NCBI RefSeq assembly: GCF_025420585.1
Contig: NZ_JAOEGB010000018.1
Coordinates: 104,735-168,734 of the forward strand
Length of the DNA: 64,000 nucleotides
Source: Planotetraspora sp. A-T 1434
Lineage (GTDB): Bacteria; Actinomycetota; Actinomycetes; Streptosporangiales; Streptosporangiaceae
Direction: 5' to 3'
The translations under genes were made by a program, and so were the position numbers. Every line of letters starts with the position of its first letter. Within the stretch, counting starts at the first letter, position 1. Of the stretch, positions 16,396-23,927 are shown in pieces. A model generated the notes under the pieces. That model saw only the letters and a list, made by a program, of their open reading frames with translations. It was not told where the DNA came from and ran no database searches.

Positions 16396-17252
16396 CCCGG
16401 AGCCGGAGAGACGCCGTAGCGGCCGGCGAAGGCGGCGAGTTGCTCGACCGCCTGCCGGGACCGCCGCGCGGGACGGACGATCAGCCGGTGGACGCCCAGC
16501 TCCTCGAACGCCGCGACCTGCTCCGGCGGCGCCTCGAAGGCGCTCACCGTCAGCTGGAACGGCCCGGGATCGCGACCGGCCTCGTCGAGCATGCGCCGCA
16601 GGCGCTCGATCTGCGGCCGCGCGCTCTCCAGCGTGTGCGGCATGCTGATCCACCCGTCGCAGAGCCGTACGGCACGGCGCAGCGCGGCGGCGCTCTCCCC
16701 GCCCGCGAGCAGCGGAGGGTGGGGCCGGGAGATCGGCTTCGGCTCGAACACGACCTTGTCGAAGGAGTAGAACCGGCCCCGATGGCCGACGACCGGCTCG
16801 GTCCACAGCCGCTTCGCCACCTCGATCGCCTCGTCGAGACGTGCGCCGCGGGTGGCGAAGTCGAGCTCCAGGGCGCGCCACTCCGCCGCCATCCACCCGG
16901 CGCCCACGCCCACGACGGCCCGCCCGCCGGACACCCAGTCGAGCGTGCCGAACGCCCGCGCCGCGACCAGCGGGTGCCGCAGCCCGAAGAGGTAGACATA
17001 GGTGCCCAGGAGCACGTGGCGGGTGCGCGCGGCGATGGAGGCGAGGAAGACGGGCGCGTCGAACAGCGGCGTCTCGGGCGGCACCGGCGGGCGCCCGTCC
17101 GCCGCCCCCGGGTAGCCGGAGTCGGCCATGTCCGTGGTCAGGACCAGGTGCTCGGGCAGCCACACCGACTCGTAGCCGAGCTCGTCGGCGGCGACGGCCA
17201 CGTCCGTCCAGACCGCCGGGTGGAGCAGCCCCAGGTTGACTCCGAAGCGCAT
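16389..17252 (-). CDS. LLM class oxidoreductase, probably F420-dependent
   Basis: 287 residues from the ATG at 17252 (MRFGVNLGLLHPAVW). A start at 17273 would lie inside operator D and add only seven residues. LLM-family marks are ELGYESVWLPEHLVL, LLGTYVYLFGLRHPLVAAR, WVSGGRAVVGVGAGW and RPHPPLLAGGESAAALRR. It is a single-gene leftward unit facing away from the dimeric-barrel gene at 17304. No good ribosome-binding site is visible upstream of the chosen ATG, so a leaderless transcript is possible. Confidence 0.88.
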   Translation of the reverse strand: MRFGVNLGLLHPAVWTDVAVAADELGYESVWLPEHLVLTTDMADSGYPGAADGRPPVPPETPLFDAPVFLASIAARTRHVLLGTYVYLFGLRHPLVAARAFGTLDWVSGGRAVVGVGAGWMAAEWRALELDFATRGARLDEAIEVAKRLWTEPVVGHRGRFYSFDKVVFEPKPISRPHPPLLAGGESAAALRRAVRLCDGWISMPHTLESARPQIERLRRMLDEAGRDPGPFQLTVSAFEAPPEQVAAFEELGVHRLIVRPARRSRQAVEQLAAFAGRYGVSPAPGQ

Positions 17253-17266
17253 GAACGTGAGCATAT

Positions 17267-17280
17267 CAAGCAAGCGCTTG
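17267..17280. promoter_or_regulatory. Inverted-repeat operator, site D
   Basis: CAAGC-AAGC-GCTTG is a perfect 5-4-5 repeat that also contains CAAGCGCTTG (17271-17280). It sits in the 51-base divergent gap between the LLM gene (start 17252) and the plus-strand gene (start 17304), so one site can serve both directions. Confidence 0.7.
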
Positions 17281-17303
17281 GTGCGTACGGAGAGGGGTCA
17301 ACG

Positions 17304-18080
17304 GTGCGCCGCGGCATATACCTGCTCGAAGAGGTCTACTTCCATCCAATGGAGTCACGGCGGCCGCTGGACTACCTCAGCTGGCTGACCCGCTACAAGC
17401 GGGAGGACGAGGAGCGCGACCCCGGCGCGTCCGAGCTGACCAGCGGACTGTCGGTGCGCTCCAGCGACATCGACCTCGTGGGCGCGTTCTACGCCGTGGG
17501 CATCACCGGGCACGTCCAGTTCAAGGCCGTGACGCTGTGGGACTGCGCCGGCGGCTGGGACGGCGGCTGGCGCCAGATGATGAACATCTACGACGACGTC
17601 GATCCCCGGCTGTTCCTCTCCGACATCGACGGATTGCGCCATCATGCCTACTCACGGCCGATGGGGGCGGTGGAGGGCACCCCCGACCTGCGGCGACTGC
17701 GGGCCGAGCGGTACACCGCGCCGTTCTTCCTCTACGAGGTCGCCACCGTACGGCCCGGCGCCGCGGCCGACTACCTGGCGGCGGTGCGGGAGGAGCGGGC
17801 GGCCATCCTGGCCGACTACAGGCACCGGCTCGTCGGCCTGTACGAGGTCCTGCTCTCCGACAGCGAGGTGGTGACGCTCTGGGGCACCGACCTGGACTCG
17901 CACCTGGCGGTGCAACGCGCCCACGACGCGGCGCTGGGCCTCGACGACGAGGTCCCGGCCGACGAGCGCCTCCCGGCCTGGCGGCGCACCGCGCGCCAGT
18001 TCCTCACAGGCCCATGGCAGGAAGGACTCCTCGCGCCGTTCCCCGGATCCCGTCTGTCGCCGCACCCGCCGCGAGCTTGA
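17304..18080 (+). CDS. Dimeric alpha/beta-barrel-like (NIPSNAP-like) protein, function unknown
   Basis: 258 residues from the GTG at 17304, with GGAGAGGGG about 6 bases upstream. The sequence reads as two ferredoxin-like halves. The first starts GIYLLEEVYFHPMESRRPLD. The second starts PFFLYEVATVRPGAAADYLA and continues VGLYEVLLSDSEVVTLWGTD, the strand-helix pattern of ABM/NIPSNAP proteins. Members often act as monooxygenases without cofactor or as chaperone-like partners, but I cannot assign a reaction. It shares operator D with the preceding LLM gene, which makes it part of the same island. Confidence 0.7.
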   Translation: MRRGIYLLEEVYFHPMESRRPLDYLSWLTRYKREDEERDPGASELTSGLSVRSSDIDLVGAFYAVGITGHVQFKAVTLWDCAGGWDGGWRQMMNIYDDVDPRLFLSDIDGLRHHAYSRPMGAVEGTPDLRRLRAERYTAPFFLYEVATVRPGAAADYLAAVREERAAILADYRHRLVGLYEVLLSDSEVVTLWGTDLDSHLAVQRAHDAALGLDDEVPADERLPAWRRTARQFLTGPWQEGLLAPFPGSRLSPHPPRA

Positions 18081-18103
18081 GAGCCTGCTCTAAACCATGA
18101 CAA

Positions 18104-18121
18104 GTGCGTGATATATCGCAC
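18104..18121. promoter_or_regulatory. Inverted repeat upstream of the MFS exporter gene
   Basis: GTGCG-TGATATAT-CGCAC is an inverted repeat with 5-base GC-rich arms and an AT-rich 8-base centre, 76 bases before the MFS start. It differs from the CAAGC-N4-GCTTG sites, so the exporter is probably under separate control. Confidence 0.45.
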
Positions 18122-18197
18122 ATTTACGACAAATCGGAATCTATGCCCCTTAGCACGGTGTTCGGACTCCCGAGAAGGCCTAAAGAGGGGCAAAACC

Positions 18198-19487
18198 GTG
18201 CCTTTACCTGCGGCGACGCTGCGATCTCTCAACCACCACAACTACCGGCTCTGGGCAGGGGCCGACCTCGTCTCGGTCACGGGCACCTGGATGCAGGTGC
18301 TCGGGGTCAACTGGCTCATCCTGTCCGCGACCGGTTCGGCGACCAGCGTGGGCCTGAGCCTGGTGCTTCAGGCGCTTCCCACGCTGCTGCTCGGGCTGTG
18401 GGGCGGCTCCCTGGCCGACAGGCTCCCGACCCGCCCGGTCGTGCTGGTCACGCAGATCGCCCAGGCGATCGTCGCCGCCACCGTCGCCTGCGTCGCGATG
18501 AGCGGTCCCACCTCGATGACGCCGATCTACGGCCTCGTCCTCGCCAGCGGCGTGGTCAGCGCGATCGGCGGCCCGGCGCTCGGCAAGTTCGGCGCGGAGG
18601 TGGTCCCTCCGGCGGACCTGCCCAACGCCATGGCGCTCGGCTCGGTCATCAACTCGGCGGGCCGCATCCTCGGCATGAGCCTGGCCGGAGTGCTCCTCCC
18701 CCTCACCGGCACTGGCGGCCTGTTCCTCATCAACGCGGCGAGCTTCTTCGCCGTGATCGCGGCGATCGCCGCCATGCGCTCCTCCGAGATGCACCGGCTC
18801 GCGCCCACCGAGGCGAGCGCGGCCGGCGTGCGCGCCGGGCTCTCCTACGTGCTCCGCACGCCGCGGCTCGCCGTACTGCTGGCCCTGGCGCTGGTCCTGG
18901 GCAGCCTGGGCCGCAACTACCAGGTGACCATGGCCGCCATGAGCGCGGGCCCGCTACACGCGGGAGCGGGCGGGTACGGCCTGCTGTCGACGATCTTCGC
19001 GATCGGCACGGTCGGCGGAGGCGTGATCGCGGCCGGCCGTCGTCACCTCACGCTGGGCCTGCTGCTCACCACGGCTCTGCTGACCGGCGTCGCGCAGACC
19101 GCTAGCGGAATCATGCCGGGTATGACGACCTTCGCCTCCCTGATGGCCCCGATCGCCGTCGGCGCCGTGATCATCGACACGACGTTCGGCGCGCGCGTCC
19201 AGCTCGACAGCCCCGACCACATGCGCGGGCGCGTCATCGCCGTCCAGGGCGTGGTGAGCGCGGGCGCCGGCGCGATCGGCGGCCCCCTGCTCGGCTGGCT
19301 CTGCGACGGCATCGGCCCCCGCCTCACCCTGGGCACCACGGGAATGGCCGTCATGGCCGCCACGCTGGTCGCCGCCGTCGTCCTGGCCCGCCTGGCGAAG
19401 GTCCGGCTCGGCAGGGCCGTCACCGTTCCGGTGCAGGGGCTCCTGTTCCGCCGCGCCCCCGCCGAGCAGGCCCCCGCCCTCCGCTGA
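18198..19487 (+). CDS. MFS exporter (drug/siderophore efflux type)
   Basis: 429 residues from the GTG at 18198, preceded by AGAGGGG with a 7-base gap; the longer frame from 18108 begins inside the inverted repeat. The protein has about 12 membrane segments. Segment one region NYRLWAGADLVSVTGTWMQ is typical of EntS/MFS_3-type exporters. GGSLADRLPTRPVV carries the loop 2-3 signature (G-x-x-x-D-R-x-x-R). GRVIAVQGVVSAGAGAIGGP marks the second half. It could export the product of the neighbouring cluster or act in the catabolic island. Its position between them leaves this open. Confidence 0.88.
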   Translation: MPLPAATLRSLNHHNYRLWAGADLVSVTGTWMQVLGVNWLILSATGSATSVGLSLVLQALPTLLLGLWGGSLADRLPTRPVVLVTQIAQAIVAATVACVAMSGPTSMTPIYGLVLASGVVSAIGGPALGKFGAEVVPPADLPNAMALGSVINSAGRILGMSLAGVLLPLTGTGGLFLINAASFFAVIAAIAAMRSSEMHRLAPTEASAAGVRAGLSYVLRTPRLAVLLALALVLGSLGRNYQVTMAAMSAGPLHAGAGGYGLLSTIFAIGTVGGGVIAAGRRHLTLGLLLTTALLTGVAQTASGIMPGMTTFASLMAPIAVGAVIIDTTFGARVQLDSPDHMRGRVIAVQGVVSAGAGAIGGPLLGWLCDGIGPRLTLGTTGMAVMAATLVAAVVLARLAKVRLGRAVTVPVQGLLFRRAPAEQAPALR

Positions 19488-19837
19488 CGCGGCCATGACG
19501 TTCAAGCTCACCGAGTAACTCGCACCCGCTCGCGCGCGGAGCGCACTGAGCTTGTCGCCGATGTAACGCGAGCGTGAACAGAAGTGATCAGGCCGGAGAC
19601 ACGCCCTCAGTTTTCCCTGTCGCAGAGGAAGCGGTGATCGACCGCACCTGACGGCGATCGATGCCATTCACGCAGCTCTCGCGGGATCGGCACCTGGCTA
19701 CGTTCGCCGAGCACCGTCTGACGCCCCTCCACTGAATGGACACCAGGCCGTCGAAAGGGATTCGCGAGCATTGACCGCCTTGTTTATCGGGTGATAGTTG
19801 TATCTAGCTGGGCAGGCCCCCGACCCAGGAGTCCGAG
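19488..19837. other. Gene-free stretch with one motif of interest
   Basis: No coding frame is convincing. Near the right end, GTTGTATCT (19797-19805; AGATACAAC on the other strand) matches, with one difference, the AT-rich motif found in the biosynthetic-cluster promoters at 36.8, 43.5, 46.9 and 51.3 kb. Confidence 0.45.
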
Positions 19838-20479
19838 ATGGTTATGCGGTTGTTAATTGAGACAAAACAACCCGCGAGCCTTCAGCTCAAAGTCGCACCA
19901 ATTGCGAGTGCGCTTGCCGGCCTATTTTTCGTCAAGAATTCAAATAACCGGCCCGGCGTCGGCCATGACTCAGCGTCACATGTTCACGTCACCCGCTGCC
20001 GGCCCCGGCCGGCGACGGCCCGCCCGTGTCCGGCCACCTGGGCCGTGCGCACCCACACCTGGGAGACGCGCGCGCGCCTGCGCGACGTGCTGGAGGCCGA
20101 CCTGCGCTATCGGATGTCGCGACTGGCGAACGGCGGGTTGCCGCTGCTGCTCTCCGATCTCAACCCGGGCATCCGCCTGGACGGCTCCACGCTCCTGGTG
20201 GACACCATGTGCGACAGCGAGCACAGCACCAGCACAAGCAACCTGATCCTGATGCCCGCCGTGCTGCGCGACCGGGTCATCGTGCTGCTCACCGAAGCAC
20301 AGCCGAGGACCGCGGTGCTCTTCTATCCCGTATCTGGGATGCCCACGGCGCGGCCGTCCGCGGGACCGTACGTCTCGTCCCTTCACGACCTGGCCAGACT
20401 CGCCCCGCCCGCCGACCGGTACGTGGTCGGCCATCTGGCCTCGGCACTCGTCGGACCCCGATGTGGGTCCTGTTCGTGA
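19838..20479 (+). pseudogene. Decayed ArsR-type regulator (DUF5937-like)
   Basis: The ATG at 19838 has AGGA 8 bases upstream, so a gene start is credible. The first ~35 residues (MRLLIETKQPASLQLKVAPI onward) and the part around 20040-20340 (RLRDVLEADLRYRMSRLANG, then LLLSDLNPGIRLDG, NLILMPAVL, VLFYPVSG) resemble the effector domain that precedes the winged helix in actinobacterial ArsR proteins with DUF5937. Between them the sequence is unrelated and too short, as after an internal deletion. After 20340 the expected winged helix-turn-helix is missing. I call it a remnant. A short functional protein cannot be excluded. Confidence 0.5.
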
Positions 20480-20620
20480 CCATCTGGTCTTCCTCTACCG
20501 CGTACGGTTAGAGGTGGGGCCCCCGATTGGAGTATCCTGTTAGCACTATCGCGTTTGCAGCTTCCCCACGGGGGCCTCACACTGGTCTTATGAGTCCTGT
20601 TTGAGGTTCCGGGAGAGACT

Positions 20621-21100
20621 GTGAAGCGCTATACGGTGACGATCGCGCCGGAGGCCGACGAAGAGGCGGCCCGCGCGACTCGGCCAGAGATGGTGGTACG
20701 CATCGAGGTGGTCCACGGGGAGCCCCACGTCGTCGAGCTGACCGTGCGGGCCACCGCGGGGGCCGACCTCACTAGTGGCGACCTTCCTTCGGTCGATCTG
20801 GAGAGCCTGGCCCGCGCGTTCGCGACCCAGTCGTCGCCCGCGGCGCCGCTGACGCCCCCCGCGCCGCCGGCCGCCCAGGCCCCCGCGCGCCCGCGCCGCA
20901 CACGCCGCGCGGCGGCCACGGCGATGGCGGTTCCCGGCGCCAGGGCATACCGCAAGATGCCCGATCCGGACGAACTGCAGGCGGTTTACGCCGACACCGG
21001 CAGCATCGCCGGAGTCGCCAAGCACTACGACGTCCCCAGTCACACGGCACAGGGGTGGATCGGCCGGCTGCGCCGCCGGGGAGCCATATCAGCCGAGTGA
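20621..21100 (+). CDS. Small DNA-binding protein with C-terminal helix-turn-helix
   Basis: 159 residues from the GTG at 20621. The N-terminal ~65 residues are a beta-rich unit (VKRYTVTIAPEADEEAARA onward). A Pro/Ala/Arg-rich linker follows (~70-105). The C-terminal 45 residues (DELQAVYADTGSIAGVAKHY, then DVPSHTAQGWIGRLRRRG) form a helix-turn-helix like those that read non-self from spacing in actinobacterial regulators. I recognise the layout but not a named family. It ends by overlapping the convergent FMN-reductase gene by 12 bases. It could regulate the cluster or be an unrelated chromosomal gene. Confidence 0.7.
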   Translation: MKRYTVTIAPEADEEAARATRPEMVVRIEVVHGEPHVVELTVRATAGADLTSGDLPSVDLESLARAFATQSSPAAPLTPPAPPAAQAPARPRRTRRAAATAMAVPGARAYRKMPDPDELQAVYADTGSIAGVAKHYDVPSHTAQGWIGRLRRRGAISAE

Positions 21101-21607
21101 ACGCCGCAGCACCGGCACGGCCTGCTCCAGCCACGGGCCGAGTTTGCCGTCGAGCGCGTCGAACTCGGCTTCGAGCAGGCACAGCGCCTGAGTCGGCACG
21201 CTCGCGCCGACCTCCGCCAGCAGCGGGCGGAGCATGGTCTCGGCGACCTGACCATGCCGAGGGCTGGCGGCCGTCATCAGCGGCACGGCCACCACATCCC
21301 GCAGGCCGCCCTTCGGCAGCAGGTCGATGAAGAGTTTCAGCAGTCCCGTGTAGGCGGCCTTGAACGTGGGACTGGCCACGAGCAGCAACCCCCCGGGCGT
21401 CCGCACCGCGGTCAGGATCTCGTCCAGGCCACCTCGCCCGTTGCACTGCCCGAGCAGGTCGGCCATCAGCTCGGCCAGATCGATCAGCCGCGGCTCGCCG
21501 ACCGTCCCGCCCAGTGACGCCCCCAGCGCGTCCGCCGAGTGCACGGCGATCTGCCGGGTCCTCGAGTGCGGTTTCGGATTGCCGACGAGCACGTGGAACG
21601 GCGTCAT
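21089..21607 (-). CDS. NAD(P)H-dependent FMN reductase (SsuE/MsuE type)
   Basis: 172 residues with the flavodoxin-like start VLVGNPKPHSRTRQIA (phosphate loop GNPxPxSRT) and SPTFKAAYTGLLKLFIDLLP, the conserved FMN-binding/dimer helix of SsuE-like reductases. It should supply reduced flavin to a two-component monooxygenase. The adjacent LLM gene (21604) overlaps it by four bases (ATGA) and is the natural partner. The flavin oxygenases at 45786 and 49997 have no reductase of their own. It is the last gene of the long leftward operon of the cluster. Confidence 0.9.
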   Translation of the reverse strand: MTPFHVLVGNPKPHSRTRQIAVHSADALGASLGGTVGEPRLIDLAELMADLLGQCNGRGGLDEILTAVRTPGGLLLVASPTFKAAYTGLLKLFIDLLPKGGLRDVVAVPLMTAASPRHGQVAETMLRPLLAEVGASVPTQALCLLEAEFDALDGKLGPWLEQAVPVLRRSLG

Positions 21608-22680
21608 AGCAGCCCCCGCGCGCGCAGGATCGGCATGACGCCCTCGGCGAAGGTGTAGGCCTCCTCCAGATGCGGTTGCGCGGACAGAATCAGGTGGTCG
21701 GCACCGGCCGCGTGGAACTCGGCGATCCGGTCGGCGACCTCGGCATGGCTGCCGACCAGTGCGGCGGCCGGGCCTGGGCGGGCCAGGCCGTACCCTGTCC
21801 AGACGTTGGGGTAGATCTCCAGGCCGCCGCCGTGCAGGGCGGCCATCCGCCGCTGGCCCTCGGACTCCGACGCCGCGAACCGGCGTTGCGCGGCGGCGAT
21901 GGTCTCGGCGTCAAGGCCCGCGATCAGCCGGTCGGCCTCCGCCCACGCCTCGTCGGCCGTCTCCCGGGTGATCACGTGCAGCCGGGTGCCGCACGACAGG
22001 GCGCGCCCGTGTTCCTCGGCCTCCTGCCTGGCCTGTTTGAACATCCCGGCCAGCCCTCCCGGCGACTCACCCCAGGTCAGGTACACCTCGGCGTGCTCCG
22101 CCGCGGCCTGTCGCGCCGCGCCGGACGAACCGCCGAGGAACACGGTGGGCGGCACGGCGGGCGGTCTGGTCAGCAGCGCGTCGCGCACCTGGTAGTGGAC
22201 GCCGTCGAAGGTGTACGGCTTGCCGTCCCACACCCCGGACAGGATCCGCAGGAACTCGCCAGCCCGCTCGTAGCGGGCGTCGTGGTCCAGCCAGTCGCCG
22301 AAGCGGTGCTGCTCGTCGGGGTCGCCGCCGATGACCACGTTGAACTGGAGCCGGTCGCCGGAGATCCGCTGGAAGGTGGCCGCCATCTGGGCGGCCAGCA
22401 GCGGCGCGACGAGGCCGGGCCGAATGGCGATCATGAATTTGAGGCGGTCGGTCTGAGCGGCGAGCGCGGAGGCGACGACCCAGGCGTCCTCGCAGAACAG
22501 CCCGGCGGGGGTCAGCACACCCTCGAATCCGAGCTGGTCGGCGGCGCGCGCCACCTGCCCGAGGTAGCCGAGCGTGGGCTTGCGCCGCGTGATGGTCGTG
22601 GAGCGCGGCCCGCCACGGCGTTCGGCCAGGTCCCGTCCGTCGCCGTGCGAGGGGAGGAACCAGTAGAGATGTAACGACAT
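21604..22680 (-). CDS. FMN-dependent LLM monooxygenase (alkanesulfonate monooxygenase-like)
   Basis: 358 residues from the ATG at 22680; a GTG one codon earlier is equivalent. SsuD-type marks are visible: YWFLPSHGDGRDLA, GFEGVLTPAGLFCEDAWVVA, LKFMIAIRPGLVAP, FQRISGDRLQFNVVIGGDPD and YTFDGVHYQV. These proteins use reduced FMN from a partner reductase to oxygenate a substrate, often with C-S or C-N cleavage. In this cluster it may oxidise an intermediate at carbon or sulfur (inference). It is coupled to the P450 upstream and the reductase downstream. Confidence 0.9.
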   Translation of the reverse strand: MSLHLYWFLPSHGDGRDLAERRGGPRSTTITRRKPTLGYLGQVARAADQLGFEGVLTPAGLFCEDAWVVASALAAQTDRLKFMIAIRPGLVAPLLAAQMAATFQRISGDRLQFNVVIGGDPDEQHRFGDWLDHDARYERAGEFLRILSGVWDGKPYTFDGVHYQVRDALLTRPPAVPPTVFLGGSSGAARQAAAEHAEVYLTWGESPGGLAGMFKQARQEAEEHGRALSCGTRLHVITRETADEAWAEADRLIAGLDAETIAAAQRRFAASESEGQRRMAALHGGGLEIYPNVWTGYGLARPGPAAALVGSHAEVADRIAEFHAAGADHLILSAQPHLEEAYTFAEGVMPILRARGLL

Positions 22681-22682
22681 CA

Positions 22683-23927
22683 CTACCTCTCAGTGAACTC
22701 GACGGGCATGGACGTAATGGCGTTCATGAAGTTGGAGCGCATCCGCCGCACGGGACCGGCGAGGCGCAGTCCGGGCAGGAGGGGGCGCAGCTGGTGGAGC
22801 AGTTCGGCGGCCTCCAGCCGGGCCAGGTGAGCACCGAGGCAGAAGTGCGGGCCGATGCCGAAGGCCAGGTGCGGATTGGGGGTCCGCGCGAGATCCAGGG
22901 TGTCGGGGGCGCCGAACACCCGCTCGTCCCGGTTGGCGGAAATGTAGTACAACACGACCTTGTCCCCGGCGGAGATCCGGCGGCCGTCGAGGACGGTGTC
23001 GCGGGTCGCCGTACGGCGGAACTGCATGATGGGGGTGACCCAGCGCAGGAGTTCCTCGACGGCCGACGGAACGAGGCCGGGGTCGGCCGCGAGCCGGTCA
23101 CGCTCGGCCGGGTGGTCGAGCAGGGCGAGTACGGATCCGGATATCAGATGCCGGGTCGTCTCGTTGCCCGCGATGACCAGCAGCAGCCACATCTGGGCCA
23201 GTTCGCGTCTGGTGAGCTGCTTGCCGTCGGCCTCGGCGGCCACCAGCCGGGTGAACAGGTCGTCGCCCGGGTCGCGGCGGCGCGACTCCGCCAGTTCGGC
23301 CGCGTAGGCGTAGGCGTCGGCGAACGTGCGCGCGTACACGTCGATCTGGCCGCCGCCGAATTCCGGGTCGTCGAACCCGACCAGGTTGTTGCTCCAGGTG
23401 TAGAGCAGCCCCCGGTCCTCGCGGGGCATGCCGAGCAGGTCGGTGAGAACCAGCAGCGGCAGTTCGGCGGCCAGGTCGGTGACGAGGTCGCCGCCGCCCG
23501 CCGCCGAAAGCTGTTTCACCAGGGTCGCCGCGTGGTCGCGGACGGATTCGCGCAGCCGGGCGACCGCCCGCGGCGTGAACGCCGCGCTGACCAGCCGCCG
23601 GATCCGGGTGTGCCGGGGGGCGTCCATGTTGATCAGCAGCTGCCGGTTGCGTTCCAGGTCGGCGCGGCTGCGCGGGTCGGCGAGGAACGCGCCGCGTTCG
23701 GCCGAGGAGAACAGCGCCGGGTCGCGGGACGCGGCGTGCGCGGTCGCGTGCCTGGTCACCGCCCAGTAACCGGTCCCCTGCCGGGTTCTGGCCGTGCCGT
23801 CGGCCGCGTGCGCCACCAGTTGGGGCTCGTCGACCCAGGCGACCGGATCGTCGCGGCGGCGGCGGGCGAACTCCTCGAACGGCACGCTCTCGGCGTAGGT
23901 CGCCGGATCGGCGAGCAGGGTGCTCAT
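22683..23927 (-). CDS. Cytochrome P450
   Basis: 414 residues with the I-helix LLVIAGNETTRH, the K-helix EELLRW (ExxR) and the heme loop FGIGPHFCLGAHLARLEA. The long N-terminus with LLINMDAPRHTRIRRLVSAA and the FGIGPHFCLGAHL loop resemble bacterial P450s acting on CoA- or sterol-type hydrophobic substrates (CYP125/142-like), which suits an acyl chain or aryl acid. It overlaps the acyl-CoA ligase upstream by four bases. A [3Fe-4S] ferredoxin that could reduce it is encoded at 45579. Confidence 0.93.
   Translation of the reverse strand: MSTLLADPATYAESVPFEEFARRRRDDPVAWVDEPQLVAHAADGTARTRQGTGYWAVTRHATAHAASRDPALFSSAERGAFLADPRSRADLERNRQLLINMDAPRHTRIRRLVSAAFTPRAVARLRESVRDHAATLVKQLSAAGGGDLVTDLAAELPLLVLTDLLGMPREDRGLLYTWSNNLVGFDDPEFGGGQIDVYARTFADAYAYAAELAESRRRDPGDDLFTRLVAAEADGKQLTRRELAQMWLLLVIAGNETTRHLISGSVLALLDHPAERDRLAADPGLVPSAVEELLRWVTPIMQFRRTATRDTVLDGRRISAGDKVVLYYISANRDERVFGAPDTLDLARTPNPHLAFGIGPHFCLGAHLARLEAAELLHQLRPLLPGLRLAGPVRRMRSNFMNAITSMPVEFTER

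Noticed and set aside
7645..17280. Assigning the CAAGC-N4-GCTTG sites to KstR2
   Set aside because: KstR2-type sites have CAAG and CTTG two bases apart. Sites B and D contain such a core, but site A does not, and no cholesterol-ring degradation genes are present.
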